A program made the position numbers and the translations under genes. A DNA stretch of 64,000 nt, taken from the NCBI RefSeq assembly GCF_003063265.1, contig NZ_NERU01000011.1:1-64000 (forward strand), in the 5' to 3' direction. The DNA comes from Limnohabitans sp. WS1. Lineage in GTDB: Bacteria; Pseudomonadota; Gammaproteobacteria; Burkholderiales; Burkholderiaceae_C. This document shows, one piece after another, positions 52,329 to 61,270 of this stretch. The notes under the pieces were generated by a model that worked only from the letters and a program-made list of their open reading frames with translations, was not told the origin of the DNA and did not search any database. Position 1 is the stretch's first letter, and each line of letters begins with the position of its first letter.

Positions 52329-52895
52329 ATGATGCATTGGCGTTTTCTTGAGGGACATCGGGTCAAGTGGGTAACGCTGTGCTTGGCTTGGGTGTTGAGC
52401 ATGGTGGGCGCTTCAGCTCAAGCTCAAGCGGTGATTTACCGGTGTGGCCAGGAATACACCAATGCACCACGCAGCACCACCCAATGTGAACCCTTGTCCA
52501 CACAGGCCATCATGGTGGTTCCCGGAACACAGCCGTCAGGCACCGCCTTGGCCGCACGCCGCCCTGTGGTGCCCGATGTCGCCCCAGTTCAGCCTGAGCG
52601 CACCAAATCAGAGCCTGCGCGGGCCGTGCCACCGGAGCAAGCTGAGCGCGATGCGCAAGCCCGCACCCTGGTGGTGCAGGAGTTGGAAAAGGCCCGGCAG
52701 CAGCTTCAGCAACTGACGCAGGAGTACAACGAGGGTGAGCCTGTCAAATGGGCTGCAGAGGCCCGCAACCATCAAAAATACCTCGACCGTGTGGCCTCAC
52801 TCAAAGCCGCCATGGCGCGAACAGAGCGCGATATCGACAGCTTGCAACGTGAACTGGCCCGTCGCCCCCTGTTGGCCAGGACCACCACGCCATGA
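52329..52895 (+). CDS. Secreted coiled-coil protein with DUF4124-like start, coupled to ntrB
   Basis: The 188-residue protein has a signal peptide (KWVTLCLAWVLSMVGASAQAQA). A short Cys-containing segment follows (VIYRCGQEYTNAPRSTTQCEPL, about residues 37-58) and resembles DUF4124. After a Pro-rich linker come charged heptad-like helices (residues 112-180). It is probably periplasmic. A ribosome-binding AGGAG lies 7 bases before the ATG at 52329. The stop overlaps the ntrB start by four bases, so translation is coupled to a nitrogen sensor kinase with no evident functional link. The function is unknown. Confidence 0.8.
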   Translation: MMHWRFLEGHRVKWVTLCLAWVLSMVGASAQAQAVIYRCGQEYTNAPRSTTQCEPLSTQAIMVVPGTQPSGTALAARRPVVPDVAPVQPERTKSEPARAVPPEQAERDAQARTLVVQELEKARQQLQQLTQEYNEGEPVKWAAEARNHQKYLDRVASLKAAMARTERDIDSLQRELARRPLLARTTTP

Positions 52896-53956
52896 ACAGT
52901 CCTGTGTCCCGATTTCTGGCTTTGGACCTGTTGGCCACGCCCGTGGCCGTGCTGGACGGTCAAGGCATGGTTCGCTTTGTCAATGCCGCTTTGGAAGACG
53001 CGATGGGTTTGTCGCGGCGCTCTTTGTTTGGGGTTTATTTGCCCGATTACTTTGCCGATCCGCAGCCCATGATCACGGCCTTGGTGGGGGCGCAGTCCAA
53101 TGAGTTTGCAGCCTTGCGATACGAGGCGCAGTTGCGGCGAATTTTGCACAACGACGCTTTGCCCGTGCATGTGATTTTGGCGCCGTCAGATCAAACCGAT
53201 GAAGTGATTGTGGAGTTGCTGCCCGTGGAGCAGCAAACCCGTCAAGAGCGTGAGGAGCGCCTGTTGGAGCAAGCGCAGGCCAACAAGGAGTTGATTCGCA
53301 ATTTGGCCCATGAGATCAAAAATCCCTTGGGGGGGATTCGTGGCTCTGCCCAATTGCTGGAGATGGAGCTCGACAGCAAAGAGTTGTCGGAGTACACCCA
53401 GGTCATCATCCGAGAAGCCGATCGGCTGCAAACGCTGGTGGACCGTCTGTTGGCACCTCACCGCCGCCCTCATGTGGTCAGTGATGTCAACATTCACGAA
53501 GTGTGCGAACGGGTCCGAACCTTGATCTTGGCCGAGTTTCCAAGGGGTTTGAAAGTGCTGCGGGACTACGACATCTCGATTCCCGAGTTTCGCGGCGACC
53601 GTGAGCAGTTGATTCAGGCGGTCCTCAACATTTCTCACAACGCGGCGCAAGCTTTGCATGAGCGCATTTTGCAAGGCGATGCGCAAATCACGCTCAAGAG
53701 CCGAATATTGAGGCAAGTCACGTTTGGCAAGCAGCGTTATCGCCTGGCATTGGAATTGCATGTGATTGACAACGGGCCTGGTGTACCAGACTCGATCAAG
53801 GACCGAATTTTCTTCCCGTTGATCTCGGGGCGTGAAGGGGGGTCTGGCTTGGGGCTCACATTGGCGCAAACCTTTGTTCAGCAACACCACGGCATGATCG
53901 AGTGTGACAGCGAGCCCGGTCGTACGGATTTCAAAATTTTGATTCCGTTGCCCTGA
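52892..53956 (+). CDS. glnL: Nitrogen regulation sensor histidine kinase NtrB
   Basis: The 354-residue cytoplasmic protein has an N-terminal PAS-like sensor domain (LDLLATPVAVLDGQGMVRFVNAAL). A dimerisation/phosphotransfer part follows with NLAHEIKNPLGGIRG (phospho-acceptor His140). The ATPase domain has NISHNAAQAL, VIDNGPGVPD and GREGGSGLGLTLAQ. NtrB phosphorylates NtrC under nitrogen limitation, under the control of PII protein. It starts inside the stop of the upstream gene (ATGA) and precedes ntrC by 5 bases, so the three genes form one transcript. Confidence 0.96.
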   Translation: MNSPVSRFLALDLLATPVAVLDGQGMVRFVNAALEDAMGLSRRSLFGVYLPDYFADPQPMITALVGAQSNEFAALRYEAQLRRILHNDALPVHVILAPSDQTDEVIVELLPVEQQTRQEREERLLEQAQANKELIRNLAHEIKNPLGGIRGSAQLLEMELDSKELSEYTQVIIREADRLQTLVDRLLAPHRRPHVVSDVNIHEVCERVRTLILAEFPRGLKVLRDYDISIPEFRGDREQLIQAVLNISHNAAQALHERILQGDAQITLKSRILRQVTFGKQRYRLALELHVIDNGPGVPDSIKDRIFFPLISGREGGSGLGLTLAQTFVQQHHGMIECDSEPGRTDFKILIPLP

Positions 53957-53961
53957 AGCTC

Positions 53962-55503
53962 ATGCCTGTGAACAATGAAAGCGCCACGTTGATGAAGCCA
54001 ATCTGGATCGTAGACGATGACCAATCCATTCGCTTTGTGCTTGAAAAAGCACTCTTGCGAGAGGGTTTGCCCACGCGCAGTTTTACCAATCCACGAGAGG
54101 TCATGAAGGCCCTGGAGTCAGAAGGCGACAGTGCGGGGCCTCAGGTGTTGGTCAGCGACATTCGCATGCCCGGGGGCTCCGGGCTGGATTTGCTGGCGGC
54201 CATCAAGCAGCGCATGCCGGGTTTGCCCGTCATCATCATGACCGCGTTTTCCGATCTGGACAGTGCCGTGTCGGCTTTCCAAAGCGGTGCGTTTGAATAC
54301 CTGCCCAAGCCATTTGATCTGCCCAAGGCGGTTGAGTTGATTCGCCGTGCAGTGGGCGAGAGTCAACGCGAGGATGTGGCCGAAGAAAAAATGGTCGATG
54401 CCCCGGAGATGTTGGGCCAGGCCCCTGCCATGCAGGATGTGTTTCGCGGCATCGGTCGCTTGGCGCAAAGCCATGTCACGGTGCTCATCACGGGCGAGTC
54501 GGGTTCGGGCAAAGAGTTGGTGGCGCACGCCTTGCACAAACATTCGCCGCGTGCCCATCAACCCTTTGTGGCCATCAATACGGCAGCCATTCCCAAGGAC
54601 TTGCTGGAGAGTGAACTTTTTGGTCATGAGCGGGGTGCTTTCACGGGGGCACAAGCTTCGCGGCGTGGGCGATTTGAGCAGGCCGATGGCGGCACACTGT
54701 TTCTGGATGAAATTGGTGACATGCCTTTTGACCTGCAGACCCGGCTGCTGCGTGTGTTGTCCGATGGCCATTTCTACCGCGTGGGTGGACACAGTGCCGT
54801 CAAGGCCAATGTGCGCGTGATTGCTGCGACGCATCAGGACTTGGAGCAACGTGTCAAAGAAGGCGTTTTTCGCGAGGACTTGTTTCACCGCTTGAACGTC
54901 ATTCGATTGCGCCTGCCCGCATTGAGAGAGCGTCGCGAAGATGTGCCTGTGCTGGCCCGCTATTTTTTGCAGCGCAGTGCACAGCAGTTGGGGGTAGAAG
55001 CCAAACGGATTTCTGAGGCAGCTTTGGAGCGCCTGTCTTCTTTTCAATTTCCGGGCAATGTGCGTCAGCTGGAAAACATTTGCCATTGGTTGACCGTCAT
55101 GGCGCCAGCTCAGGTGGTGGAGGAAAAAGACCTGCCCCCGGAAGTTTTGGACACCCAGACACCGCCACAGGCCGCCCTTGGCCTTGTCACGGCCAACCCA
55201 TTGCCCGGGGCCCATGCCGTGCAGGGTGTCGATGACACTGTGGGTGTTTCTTCAAGCCCGGTGGGTTGGGTGGCCCCTGCGGTTGTCAAAACCTGGGAGC
55301 CTGGCTTGGAGGAGGAGGCGCTGAGTTTGTTGGCATCAGGCCGCACCGATGTTTGGGATGTGTTGACCCGGCGTTTTGAAAGCAGTTTGATTCAGGCGGC
55401 TTTGGCGATCACCCGGGGTCGACGCATTGAGGCCGCTCAAAAATTAGGCATTGGGCGCAACACCATCACCCGAAAAATCCAAGAGTTGGGCTTGGACGAC
55501 TGA
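53962..55503 (+). CDS. glnG: Nitrogen response regulator NtrC, sigma-54 activator
   Basis: The 513-residue protein has a receiver domain ([18 protein letters not shown]; phospho-acceptor Asp66 in [11 protein letters not shown]). An AAA+ domain follows with TGESGSGKE (Walker A), [15 protein letters not shown] (sigma-54 contact loop) and [13 protein letters not shown] (Walker B). The C-terminal Fis-type helix-turn-helix is [24 protein letters not shown] second in-frame ATG at 53992 ([10 protein letters not shown]) puts the Asp at 56, closer to the family position. The longer start is annotated, but the shorter may be used. It probably activates the glnA promoter in this window. A disordered linker of about 50 residues precedes the DNA-binding part. 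Confidence 0.96.
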   Translation: MPVNNESATLMKPIWIVDDDQSIRFVLEKALLREGLPTRSFTNPREVMKALESEGDSAGPQVLVSDIRMPGGSGLDLLAAIKQRMPGLPVIIMTAFSDLDSAVSAFQSGAFEYLPKPFDLPKAVELIRRAVGESQREDVAEEKMVDAPEMLGQAPAMQDVFRGIGRLAQSHVTVLITGESGSGKELVAHALHKHSPRAHQPFVAINTAAIPKDLLESELFGHERGAFTGAQASRRGRFEQADGGTLFLDEIGDMPFDLQTRLLRVLSDGHFYRVGGHSAVKANVRVIAATHQDLEQRVKEGVFREDLFHRLNVIRLRLPALRERREDVPVLARYFLQRSAQQLGVEAKRISEAALERLSSFQFPGNVRQLENICHWLTVMAPAQVVEEKDLPPEVLDTQTPPQAALGLVTANPLPGAHAVQGVDDTVGVSSSPVGWVAPAVVKTWEPGLEEEALSLLASGRTDVWDVLTRRFESSLIQAALAITRGRRIEAAQKLGIGRNTITRKIQELGLDD

Positions 55504-55512
55504 AGCGGCGGA

Positions 55513-55806
55513 TCAGTCCGCAAGCGGGTCTTTGAGCACGAGGTCCGAGGCAGGAAAGGCCACACAGGGCAAGATAAATCCATCGGCCTTTTCTTCAGCG
55601 CTCAGCCCAGGCCAGGCCATGTCATAACGAACTTGGCCCGACAGCAATTGACCTGTGCATGTGCGGCAAGTGCCAGAGCGGCAAGAACTGGGCCATGTCA
55701 CACCGTGCTGCTCGAGGGATTGCAGCAGTGTGAGCTTGGGGCTCACAACCCAATGCTCACCCTCTGGTGTCATGTTGAAGATGGAACAAGAAAAGGCTTG
55801 TTGCAT
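55513..55806 (-). CDS. Plant-type [2Fe-2S] ferredoxin
   Basis: The 97-residue protein has the cluster motif CRSGTCRTC (Cys42, Cys47, Cys50) and the distal Cys81 in ILPCVAFP. This is the C-x4-C-x2-C...C pattern of plant-type ferredoxins. It transfers electrons to an unidentified partner. The ATG at 55806 is preferred, with AAGGA close upstream; a TTG at 55827 would add seven residues. It converges on ntrC with a 9-base gap and follows the transpeptidase gene on the same strand. Confidence 0.87.
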   Translation of the reverse strand: MQQAFSCSIFNMTPEGEHWVVSPKLTLLQSLEQHGVTWPSSCRSGTCRTCTGQLLSGQVRYDMAWPGLSAEEKADGFILPCVAFPASDLVLKDPLAD

Positions 55807-55840
55807 GGTCCTTGCTTGGCTTGACAAAAGACCCGATTGA

Positions 55841-57199
55841 TCAGGTCGGCCCCTGAAACACCAGTTTCCATTGGCCGGCCTCTTTTTGCCAATAGGTTCG
55901 CAGGTACTGAGGGGGGACTGAGGCTTTGTGGTTGGGGTCTTTCAGGGTCACGACCATGGTTTGAGCGGAGTCTTTCCATTGCAGGGCAGAGATCAATTCC
56001 AGTGGTTTGCTGACATGGTGACCCAAGGTGGTTTGTGCCATTCTGGGCCACCACTGGTTCAAACCCATGTCATCGCGCTCAAAGCGTTCGCTGTAGTGAC
56101 GTTTCAAGGCGTCGGCATCGGTGCCATTGCGTGCAGCCAACCAGGCATCGAGGCTGGGTTTGAATGCATTGAAGGCCTCGGCCGATTCAACCGGGGTGAC
56201 CCAGTCGATTTTTTCAGCAATGATCACGGGGGTCATGCGCAGACCGGATAAATTGAGCAATTGACCCATTTCGGGATTGGCCAGCACGACACAGCCATCG
56301 GTCGATTCTGGCGCTCGCGCGTATTGAGCGCTGGGCGTGCCATGCAACCAAATTCCAGAACCTGTTTTTTTGTTCATCAAATCCAGCGCATTGGGGTAAT
56401 TCAAGGTGAGAGCGCCGATACCAAAAAGATCTGGAAGGGTTTCGCCCGGGAGATTTTTCTGAACAAAATAAATCCCGGTGGGTGTTTTGCCATCACCTTC
56501 GAGCTGTTTTCCGACGCCGTTGAGGCCGACTGAAATGTACGACTCTCGAACCAGTTTGAGTTGAACTGGCCCATGGCCTGAGCTTTGGTTTTCGAACCAG
56601 TAAAGGCGTGACTGAGAGGCATCAACTGCGGCCACATAAGCTTGTTGAGGGCTCAGATTCAGCAGCGCCGAGGGAACACGCCCTTGCAAACTGTGGGCAT
56701 TGGGACGATTGAGTCGTCGTTTGGATTCCAAAATCAACTCGTTCAAACGACGGGTCAAAGATGGCTTGTCTTGTTCCTCGACTTCGGGCAAGGCCACCGG
56801 GGCGTTGGTGCTGATGTTGAGCAAGTCGGCATACAGCAACTGCCCCAGCTGAAATGTTGGAAACTGTCGTGCCAGTACGCCAGCCAGTGCCAAAGCTTTG
56901 GCGCGGTCACCATCGCCCAATGCTGCATAGATTTGCCTGACCAGATGTTCCGGATCATGCGAGGCCGCAATGACTTGTTCATCATTGAGTTCAAATTCCA
57001 GGCGGAAAGGCATCGCCTGCTTCGAGTTCAAGTCTTGTGCTTGTTCTCGAACGCTGCTCACCAAGGGGGCCGAAAAAAACCAAGCACACATGGCCAGTAA
57101 GGTCATGCCCAGTGCGATCCATGCCCAACGTCGGCTTGGGGGTGTTTTTTGTTGGGCGTGGTTCAGTGCATCAAAGGGGGGAGCTTCTTTGAGGTTCAA
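55841..57199 (-). CDS. L,D-transpeptidase (YkuD) with C-terminal NTF2-like domain
   Basis: The 452-residue protein has an N-terminal membrane anchor (WAWIALGMTLLAMCAWFFSA, about residues 25-44). The L,D-transpeptidase domain (about 187-330) has EGDGKTPTGIY and HGTPSAQY...STDGCVVL, with His286 and catalytic Cys303. A C-terminal NTF2-like domain (about 340-452) includes SLDAWLAARNGTDADALKRHYSE and ends YWQKEAGQWKLVFQGPT. It probably cross-links peptidoglycan or attaches proteins to it in the periplasm. The start overlaps the stop of the TPR gene (ATGA), and the TPR protein ends in a related domain. The two proteins are therefore likely to work together. Confidence 0.88.
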   Translation of the reverse strand: MNLKEAPPFDALNHAQQKTPPSRRWAWIALGMTLLAMCAWFFSAPLVSSVREQAQDLNSKQAMPFRLEFELNDEQVIAASHDPEHLVRQIYAALGDGDRAKALALAGVLARQFPTFQLGQLLYADLLNISTNAPVALPEVEEQDKPSLTRRLNELILESKRRLNRPNAHSLQGRVPSALLNLSPQQAYVAAVDASQSRLYWFENQSSGHGPVQLKLVRESYISVGLNGVGKQLEGDGKTPTGIYFVQKNLPGETLPDLFGIGALTLNYPNALDLMNKKTGSGIWLHGTPSAQYARAPESTDGCVVLANPEMGQLLNLSGLRMTPVIIAEKIDWVTPVESAEAFNAFKPSLDAWLAARNGTDADALKRHYSERFERDDMGLNQWWPRMAQTTLGHHVSKPLELISALQWKDSAQTMVVTLKDPNHKASVPPQYLRTYWQKEAGQWKLVFQGPT

Positions 57200-58473
57200 T
57201 TCACGGTCTCGCGCACAATGAGCCAGCGTGGCCCTTGCTTGGACATTTCCAGCGTTTTACGGCTGTTGCCCTTGAAGTTGTCCGATTCGTAAATTTGCTG
57301 AAAGCGGACAGTGGCCTTTTGGCCCTGGAGAGTGATCTGAACTTGGCTGACCCCGACCGAAATGGACTTTTTGGAAACGATCCGAAGACGGCGGTCGCTT
57401 TCCCACTTGGCACGCGACATTTTTTCGGACGGCACAAAATTGTCAGCATAGGCTGACAAATAACGCGGCATGTCTTTTTGACTCCAGGCTTTTGCCCAAA
57501 TCGCAATCGCACTTTGGATGGCCGCTTCTTCTGCTTTGTTGGCAGCTGGGACGACTTTGTTCGCCGTTGGGGCTTGGGCCTTGGGCTGGGCGGCTTCTGG
57601 GGCCAGTGGTTTTTTCTCGGCAGGCGCGGACGCACTGGCTTGGGTCATGCTGCCCGATGCCGATGCCGATGCCGATGCCGGGGTCTGAGAGGCTGGTTTG
57701 GCGGTGGGGCTTGCACTGCTGCTGACCACCGGTGGTGTGCCGGGCGTCTGTGTTTTAGAGGGGGCAGGTGCTGAGGACGCAGGTGCCGGTGTGGGGGCGC
57801 TTGTTTTGGCCGCAGGAACCGCAGAAGCGGTGGTGGGCGTGGAGGCAACGGCCACAGTGGTTGTGGGCGGTGTTTTGGCGGCCACGGGTGATGACGCAGC
57901 TTGGCTGCGTTTTTCAGGACCGATGCTGCCCAGCAAAGTCAATTGGGGGGGGCTGCTTTTGACTTTGGGGTCCACTTGCAAGGCCTTGGCATAGCTTTGC
58001 TTGGCCAGTTGGCTGTGGACGTCAGACAAGTTGCGGTGAGCCGCTGCGTAACTGGGGTGGGTCTGAAGGGCTTTTTCGAGGTAGCTGCGGGATTCTTCGA
58101 GTTGGCCTTTGGCAGCGTAGAGAACACCGAGGTTGTTGTAAGCCTCTGACAACTCAGGGTGTGATTGGGTGATGTTTTTGAAGGTGTCGATGGCCTTGTC
58201 GGTTTGACCTTGCTGGGCTTGGATCACCCCTTCCATGAAGCGCATTTGGACATCTTTGGGGCTGCGTTCGCGCTCTTGTTGGACCAGTTTGGCCGCCAAA
58301 TCAAGTTGTCCTGATTGCAGGGCTTTTTTGATGGATTCTTGGGCGTTCGGACTCGATTGGGCCATCACCGTGCTGCACAGCGCTGCGACCATGGCAATGG
58401 TCCACCCAGAAACCATTTGATGGAGTAAAGACTTGGGTGCAGCTCGCCACCGCAGAGATTCAAAAAACGACAT
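57196..58473 (-). CDS. Exported TPR protein with C-terminal NTF2-like domain
   Basis: The 425-residue protein has a hydrophobic export signal (about residues 20-38: MVSGWTIAMVAALCSTVMAQ). TPR repeats occupy about 45-175 (AYNNLGVLYAAKGQLEESRSYLEKAL). A long low-complexity Ala/Pro/Ser/Thr linker (about 190-305) follows. The C-terminal NTF2-like domain includes WAKAWSQKDMPRYLSAYADNF and ends GPRWLIVRETVN. The TPR part probably mediates protein contacts in the periplasm. It is translationally coupled to the L,D-transpeptidase gene, whose product ends in a similar domain. The linker shows that the two ends are mobile modules. Confidence 0.85.
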   Translation of the reverse strand: MSFFESLRWRAAPKSLLHQMVSGWTIAMVAALCSTVMAQSSPNAQESIKKALQSGQLDLAAKLVQQERERSPKDVQMRFMEGVIQAQQGQTDKAIDTFKNITQSHPELSEAYNNLGVLYAAKGQLEESRSYLEKALQTHPSYAAAHRNLSDVHSQLAKQSYAKALQVDPKVKSSPPQLTLLGSIGPEKRSQAASSPVAAKTPPTTTVAVASTPTTASAVPAAKTSAPTPAPASSAPAPSKTQTPGTPPVVSSSASPTAKPASQTPASASASASGSMTQASASAPAEKKPLAPEAAQPKAQAPTANKVVPAANKAEEAAIQSAIAIWAKAWSQKDMPRYLSAYADNFVPSEKMSRAKWESDRRLRIVSKKSISVGVSQVQITLQGQKATVRFQQIYESDNFKGNSRKTLEMSKQGPRWLIVRETVN

Positions 58474-58663
58474 GGCCTGCTAAAAAGTTCGAACTTATCT
58501 ATTTTATCGGTTGATCGATTGAGGATGGATGTCTTGGTCAGAATTCGCACCGGAATGTGACTGGATTGGGTGTGGCGATGGATGGGGTCACCGTGAATGC
58601 GTGACATCTCCTTTGAAAGCCGCATGCAAAAATAGTTCTTCAACACGAAGTCGTTTGAAATCC

Positions 58664-59554
58664 ATGTCCACTTCCCCTTTTGAGTTTCATGATCCCGCGC
58701 GAAGGGGTGTGGGCATTGCTTTGGCTGTGGCAGCCATGGCCAGCCTGAGCTTCAGCGACGCCACCAGCAAATGGGTCATGCTCAGCGTCACGCCCGTGAT
58801 GGTGCTGTGGTTCCGTTACGCGGTGCAGGCCGTGGGCACCGCGCTGGTGCTGGCCCCATTGCGTGGGCGTGCCATGTGGCGCACACACAGCCTGCGCTGG
58901 CAGTTGCTGCGCGGCTTGCTCATGGTGTCGTGCAGCTTGTTGGCTTTTTATTGCCTGCAGCGCATGCCGGTGGCCGAGTTCACCGCCACCGTCATGCTCA
59001 CACCCTTGGTGCTCACTGCATTGGCCCGCTTTGTCATGAAAGAACAAGTCTCTGCGCTGCGCTGGCTCATGGTGGTGGGTGGGCTGATCGGGGCTTTGCT
59101 GGTTATACGCCCGGGCGGGCAGGTCGACAGCACGGTGGGCTGGATGGCGCTCACGGTGGTGGTGACTTATGCCGTGTTTCAGGCCGTGACCAGCCACATG
59201 ACGCGCACCGAAGACCCGGCCGTGATGCAGCTGTACACAGGGTGGGTGGGCTGGGCGGTGAGCACGCTGCTGGTGTTCAACGCCTGGGTCACCCCGCAAA
59301 GCCTGCACGATTGGGCGCTGTTGCTCATGGTGGGCCTGGCCGCCACGCTGGGCCAATACCTGCTGATCGTGGCCTTTTCCAAAGCCCCGGCCTCGGTGGT
59401 CTCGCCATTTCTCTACACCGGGGTGGCCTTTTCCACGTTCATGGGCTGGTGGCTGTTTGACCACATCCCCGACGCGCTGGCCTTCACGGGCATGGGCCTG
59501 GTGGTGCTGTGTGGTGTGGTGGCGGGCCGCATCAAGGGCGCAGCCCAGGCCTGA
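58664..59554 (+). CDS. DMT-family (EamA) transporter
   Basis: The 296-residue protein has about ten hydrophobic helices in two EamA-like halves. The first contains SFSDATSKWVMLSVTPVMVLWFRYAVQ and LLAFYCLQRMPVAEFTATVMLTPL; the second contains VVVTYAVFQAVTSHMTRTEDP and APASVVSPFLYTGVAFSTFMGWWLF. Such proteins export or import small metabolites; the substrate is unknown. The ATG at 58664 begins a normal N-terminus; the upstream extension in the frame is unrelated. It converges on the RluA-like gene with a 3-base gap. The 190-base gap to the TPR gene shows no clear site. Confidence 0.87.
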   Translation: MSTSPFEFHDPARRGVGIALAVAAMASLSFSDATSKWVMLSVTPVMVLWFRYAVQAVGTALVLAPLRGRAMWRTHSLRWQLLRGLLMVSCSLLAFYCLQRMPVAEFTATVMLTPLVLTALARFVMKEQVSALRWLMVVGGLIGALLVIRPGGQVDSTVGWMALTVVVTYAVFQAVTSHMTRTEDPAVMQLYTGWVGWAVSTLLVFNAWVTPQSLHDWALLLMVGLAATLGQYLLIVAFSKAPASVVSPFLYTGVAFSTFMGWWLFDHIPDALAFTGMGLVVLCGVVAGRIKGAAQA

Positions 59555-59557
59555 CGC

Positions 59558-60244
59558 TCAGGGCTGAGGGTGATGAACGGCCAAGAACGGCGATAGGGCA
59601 GACCACTCGACCGAGGCCTTGAATGCCAAAGCTTGTTCGGTGAAGGGGTGCACAAAGGCCAGCTCTTGTGCGTGCAGCAGCAAGCGGGGGCTGAGCGCCT
59701 TGATGTCGGGTGGCGCGTACAGTGAGTCGCCCAGCATCGGGTGGCCAATGCTTTGCAGGTGCACCCGCAGCTGGTGGGTACGGCCCGTGACGGGTTCGAG
59801 CTCGATCAGGCTGGCGCTGTCACTGGTTTGCAGGGCACGCCAGCGGCTGCGGCTGGCTTTGCCGTCGGGGTGAATGATGTGCAGTGGGCGGCGCTCCCAG
59901 TCGAGCAGGATGGGGCCGTCGATGGTGCGCCAACCGTCTTCGTCAGTCTCCATGGCCGCCTGGGATTGCGAAGGCTGGCCCGCCACCACCGCCACGTAGC
60001 GTTTTTTGACCTGGCGTGTTTCAAACAGCTTGCTCAAGCGGCGCTGGGCTTCGATGCCCCGGGCCATGAGCAGCAGGCCCGAGGTGTCTTGGTCCAAGCG
60101 GTGAACGATCAGGGCTTCGGGGTAGCGGTCCTGCACCCGTTTGGACAGGCAATCTTGCTTTTCCGGGCCGCGACCGGGCACCGACAACAAGCCGCTGGGT
60201 TTTTCCAGCACCAGCAGGTGCTCGTCTTCGTGGATCGGGATCAT
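59558..60244 (-). CDS. RluA-family pseudouridine synthase
   Basis: The 228-residue protein lacks an S4 domain and has the RluA-family blocks LLVLEKPSGLLSVPGRG, VHRLDQDTSGLLLMARG (catalytic Asp51), KRYVAVV, and the late VTGRTHQLRVHLQSIGHPMLGDSLYA. It isomerises uridines in rRNA or tRNA. The exact site cannot be read; RluA itself is the closest by length. The ATG at 60244 gives the standard opening MIPIHEDEHLLVLEKP. The longer frame enters the 46-residue gene upstream, which lies on the same strand 40 bases away and probably shares its transcript. Confidence 0.87.
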   Translation of the reverse strand: MIPIHEDEHLLVLEKPSGLLSVPGRGPEKQDCLSKRVQDRYPEALIVHRLDQDTSGLLLMARGIEAQRRLSKLFETRQVKKRYVAVVAGQPSQSQAAMETDEDGWRTIDGPILLDWERRPLHIIHPDGKASRSRWRALQTSDSASLIELEPVTGRTHQLRVHLQSIGHPMLGDSLYAPPDIKALSPRLLLHAQELAFVHPFTEQALAFKASVEWSALSPFLAVHHPQP

Positions 60245-60284
60245 GCAGGGCGGGCCAAGCGAGCAAGGCGCTTGGCCAAAAAAA

Positions 60285-60425
60285 TCACTTGTCTTTGACT
60301 TTGCCGCGAGGCGCCACAAAGGTGGACGGGGCCATCGGGCGGTCTGAGGTGAACGTCTTGGGGGGTGACGTGTCTTTCTTTGGCTTCTTGGCCATTTTGT
60401 TGCTGCGTTGTTCGCCTTTGGCCAT
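60285..60425 (-). CDS. 46-residue basic protein of unknown function
   Basis: The reading frame MAKGEQRSNKMAKKPKKDTS...MAPSTFVAPRGKVKDK is 46 residues and strongly basic (Lys/Arg-rich ends). It is preceded by GGAACC near a plausible ribosome-binding position. Small proteins of this kind lie beside pseudouridine synthase genes in related Burkholderiales, to my recollection. The Lys-rich N-terminus suggests RNA or ribosome binding. No named domain is recognised. It probably shares a transcript with the downstream RluA-family gene. Confidence 0.7.
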   Translation of the reverse strand: MAKGEQRSNKMAKKPKKDTSPPKTFTSDRPMAPSTFVAPRGKVKDK

Positions 60426-60478
60426 GTTGGTTCCTTGGATAAACATCCCGGTTTGGGAAGCCCTTGATGTTAAAGCAC

Positions 60479-60501
60479 AAAGCCGCAGAATCTGCGGCTT
60501 T
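60479..60501 (-). terminator. Hairpin between nitroreductase and the 46-residue gene
   Basis: A 10-bp stem AAAGCCGCAG/CTGCGGCTTT with a 3-base loop lies 42 bases past the nitroreductase stop (minus strand). The T-tract is short, so it may act as a weak terminator. Confidence 0.6.
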
Positions 60502-60542
60502 GTGGCGGTATCAAGCGGCCCCGCTTGCAGCGGGCGCCGCCC

Positions 60543-61181
60543 TTATTTGACTTCGGTCACGAACTGGGCGGTGGGGCGGCGCACTTTTTTCAGGTTCGCC
60601 AACCAGTCGCCTTCTGCGGCGCGGTAGCCCAGAGGCACGATCACCACGCTGCGCAGACCGCGTGCGGCCAAGCCCAGAATCTCGTCCACGGCTTTGGGGT
60701 CAAAACCTTCCATGGGCGTGGCGTCCACTTCTTCGAAAGCGGCGGCGATCAAGGCAGCGCCCAAGCCGATGTAGGCCTGGCGAGCGGCGTGCTCGAAGTT
60801 CACCTCGGGTGTGCGGGCGGGATAGTTCTTGAGCAACATCTGGCGGTAGTTTTCCCAGCCTTCGTTGGTGCCGCCGCGCTCAGCGTTGGTCAGGTCAAAC
60901 ATCATGTTGATGCGCTCGGCCGTGTAGTTGTCCCAAGCGGCAAACACCAGCAGGTGCGAGCCGTCGGTGATCTGCGCCTGGCCCCAGGCCTTGGGCTTGA
61001 TCTGCTCGCGCACGCCGGGGTTGGTCACCACGATGATTTCGAAGGGCTGCAGACCGCTCGATGTGGGGGCCAGACGGGCGGCTTCGACGATGCGGTCCAC
61101 TTTGTCTTGCGGCACGGACTGGGTGGGGTCCATTTTTTTGCAGGCATAGCGCCATTCGAGTTTGTTCAGCAAATCAGACAT
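60543..61181 (-). CDS. Nitroreductase-family NAD(P)H-dependent oxidoreductase
   Basis: The 212-residue protein has the FMN-dependent nitroreductase fold: LLNKLEWRYACKKMDPTQSVPQDKVDRIVEAARLAPTSSGLQPFEIIVV (FMN phosphate and dimer region), QAYIGLGAALIAAAFEEVDATPMEGFDP and LPLGYRAAEGDWL-like ends. It resembles NfsB-type enzymes that reduce nitro compounds or quinones; the natural substrate is unknown. The ATG at 61181 (MSDLLNKLEWRYA) is the conserved start. The much longer frame upstream to 61811 overlaps the RluE gene in another frame and is not used. Confidence 0.88.
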   Translation of the reverse strand: MSDLLNKLEWRYACKKMDPTQSVPQDKVDRIVEAARLAPTSSGLQPFEIIVVTNPGVREQIKPKAWGQAQITDGSHLLVFAAWDNYTAERINMMFDLTNAERGGTNEGWENYRQMLLKNYPARTPEVNFEHAARQAYIGLGAALIAAAFEEVDATPMEGFDPKAVDEILGLAARGLRSVVIVPLGYRAAEGDWLANLKKVRRPTAQFVTEVK

Positions 61182-61270
61182 GCGGGTTACCTTGGAGGTT
61201 GAAAGATGCGCGATTGTGCAGGAAGACGCTGGCCACCGGTGTTGCGTTGGCGCAAGCCACTGTGCCGGGC

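Noticed and set aside
60245-60480. 79-residue minus-strand ORF
   Set aside because: A different frame in the same place encodes the 46-residue basic protein, which has a better start and composition.
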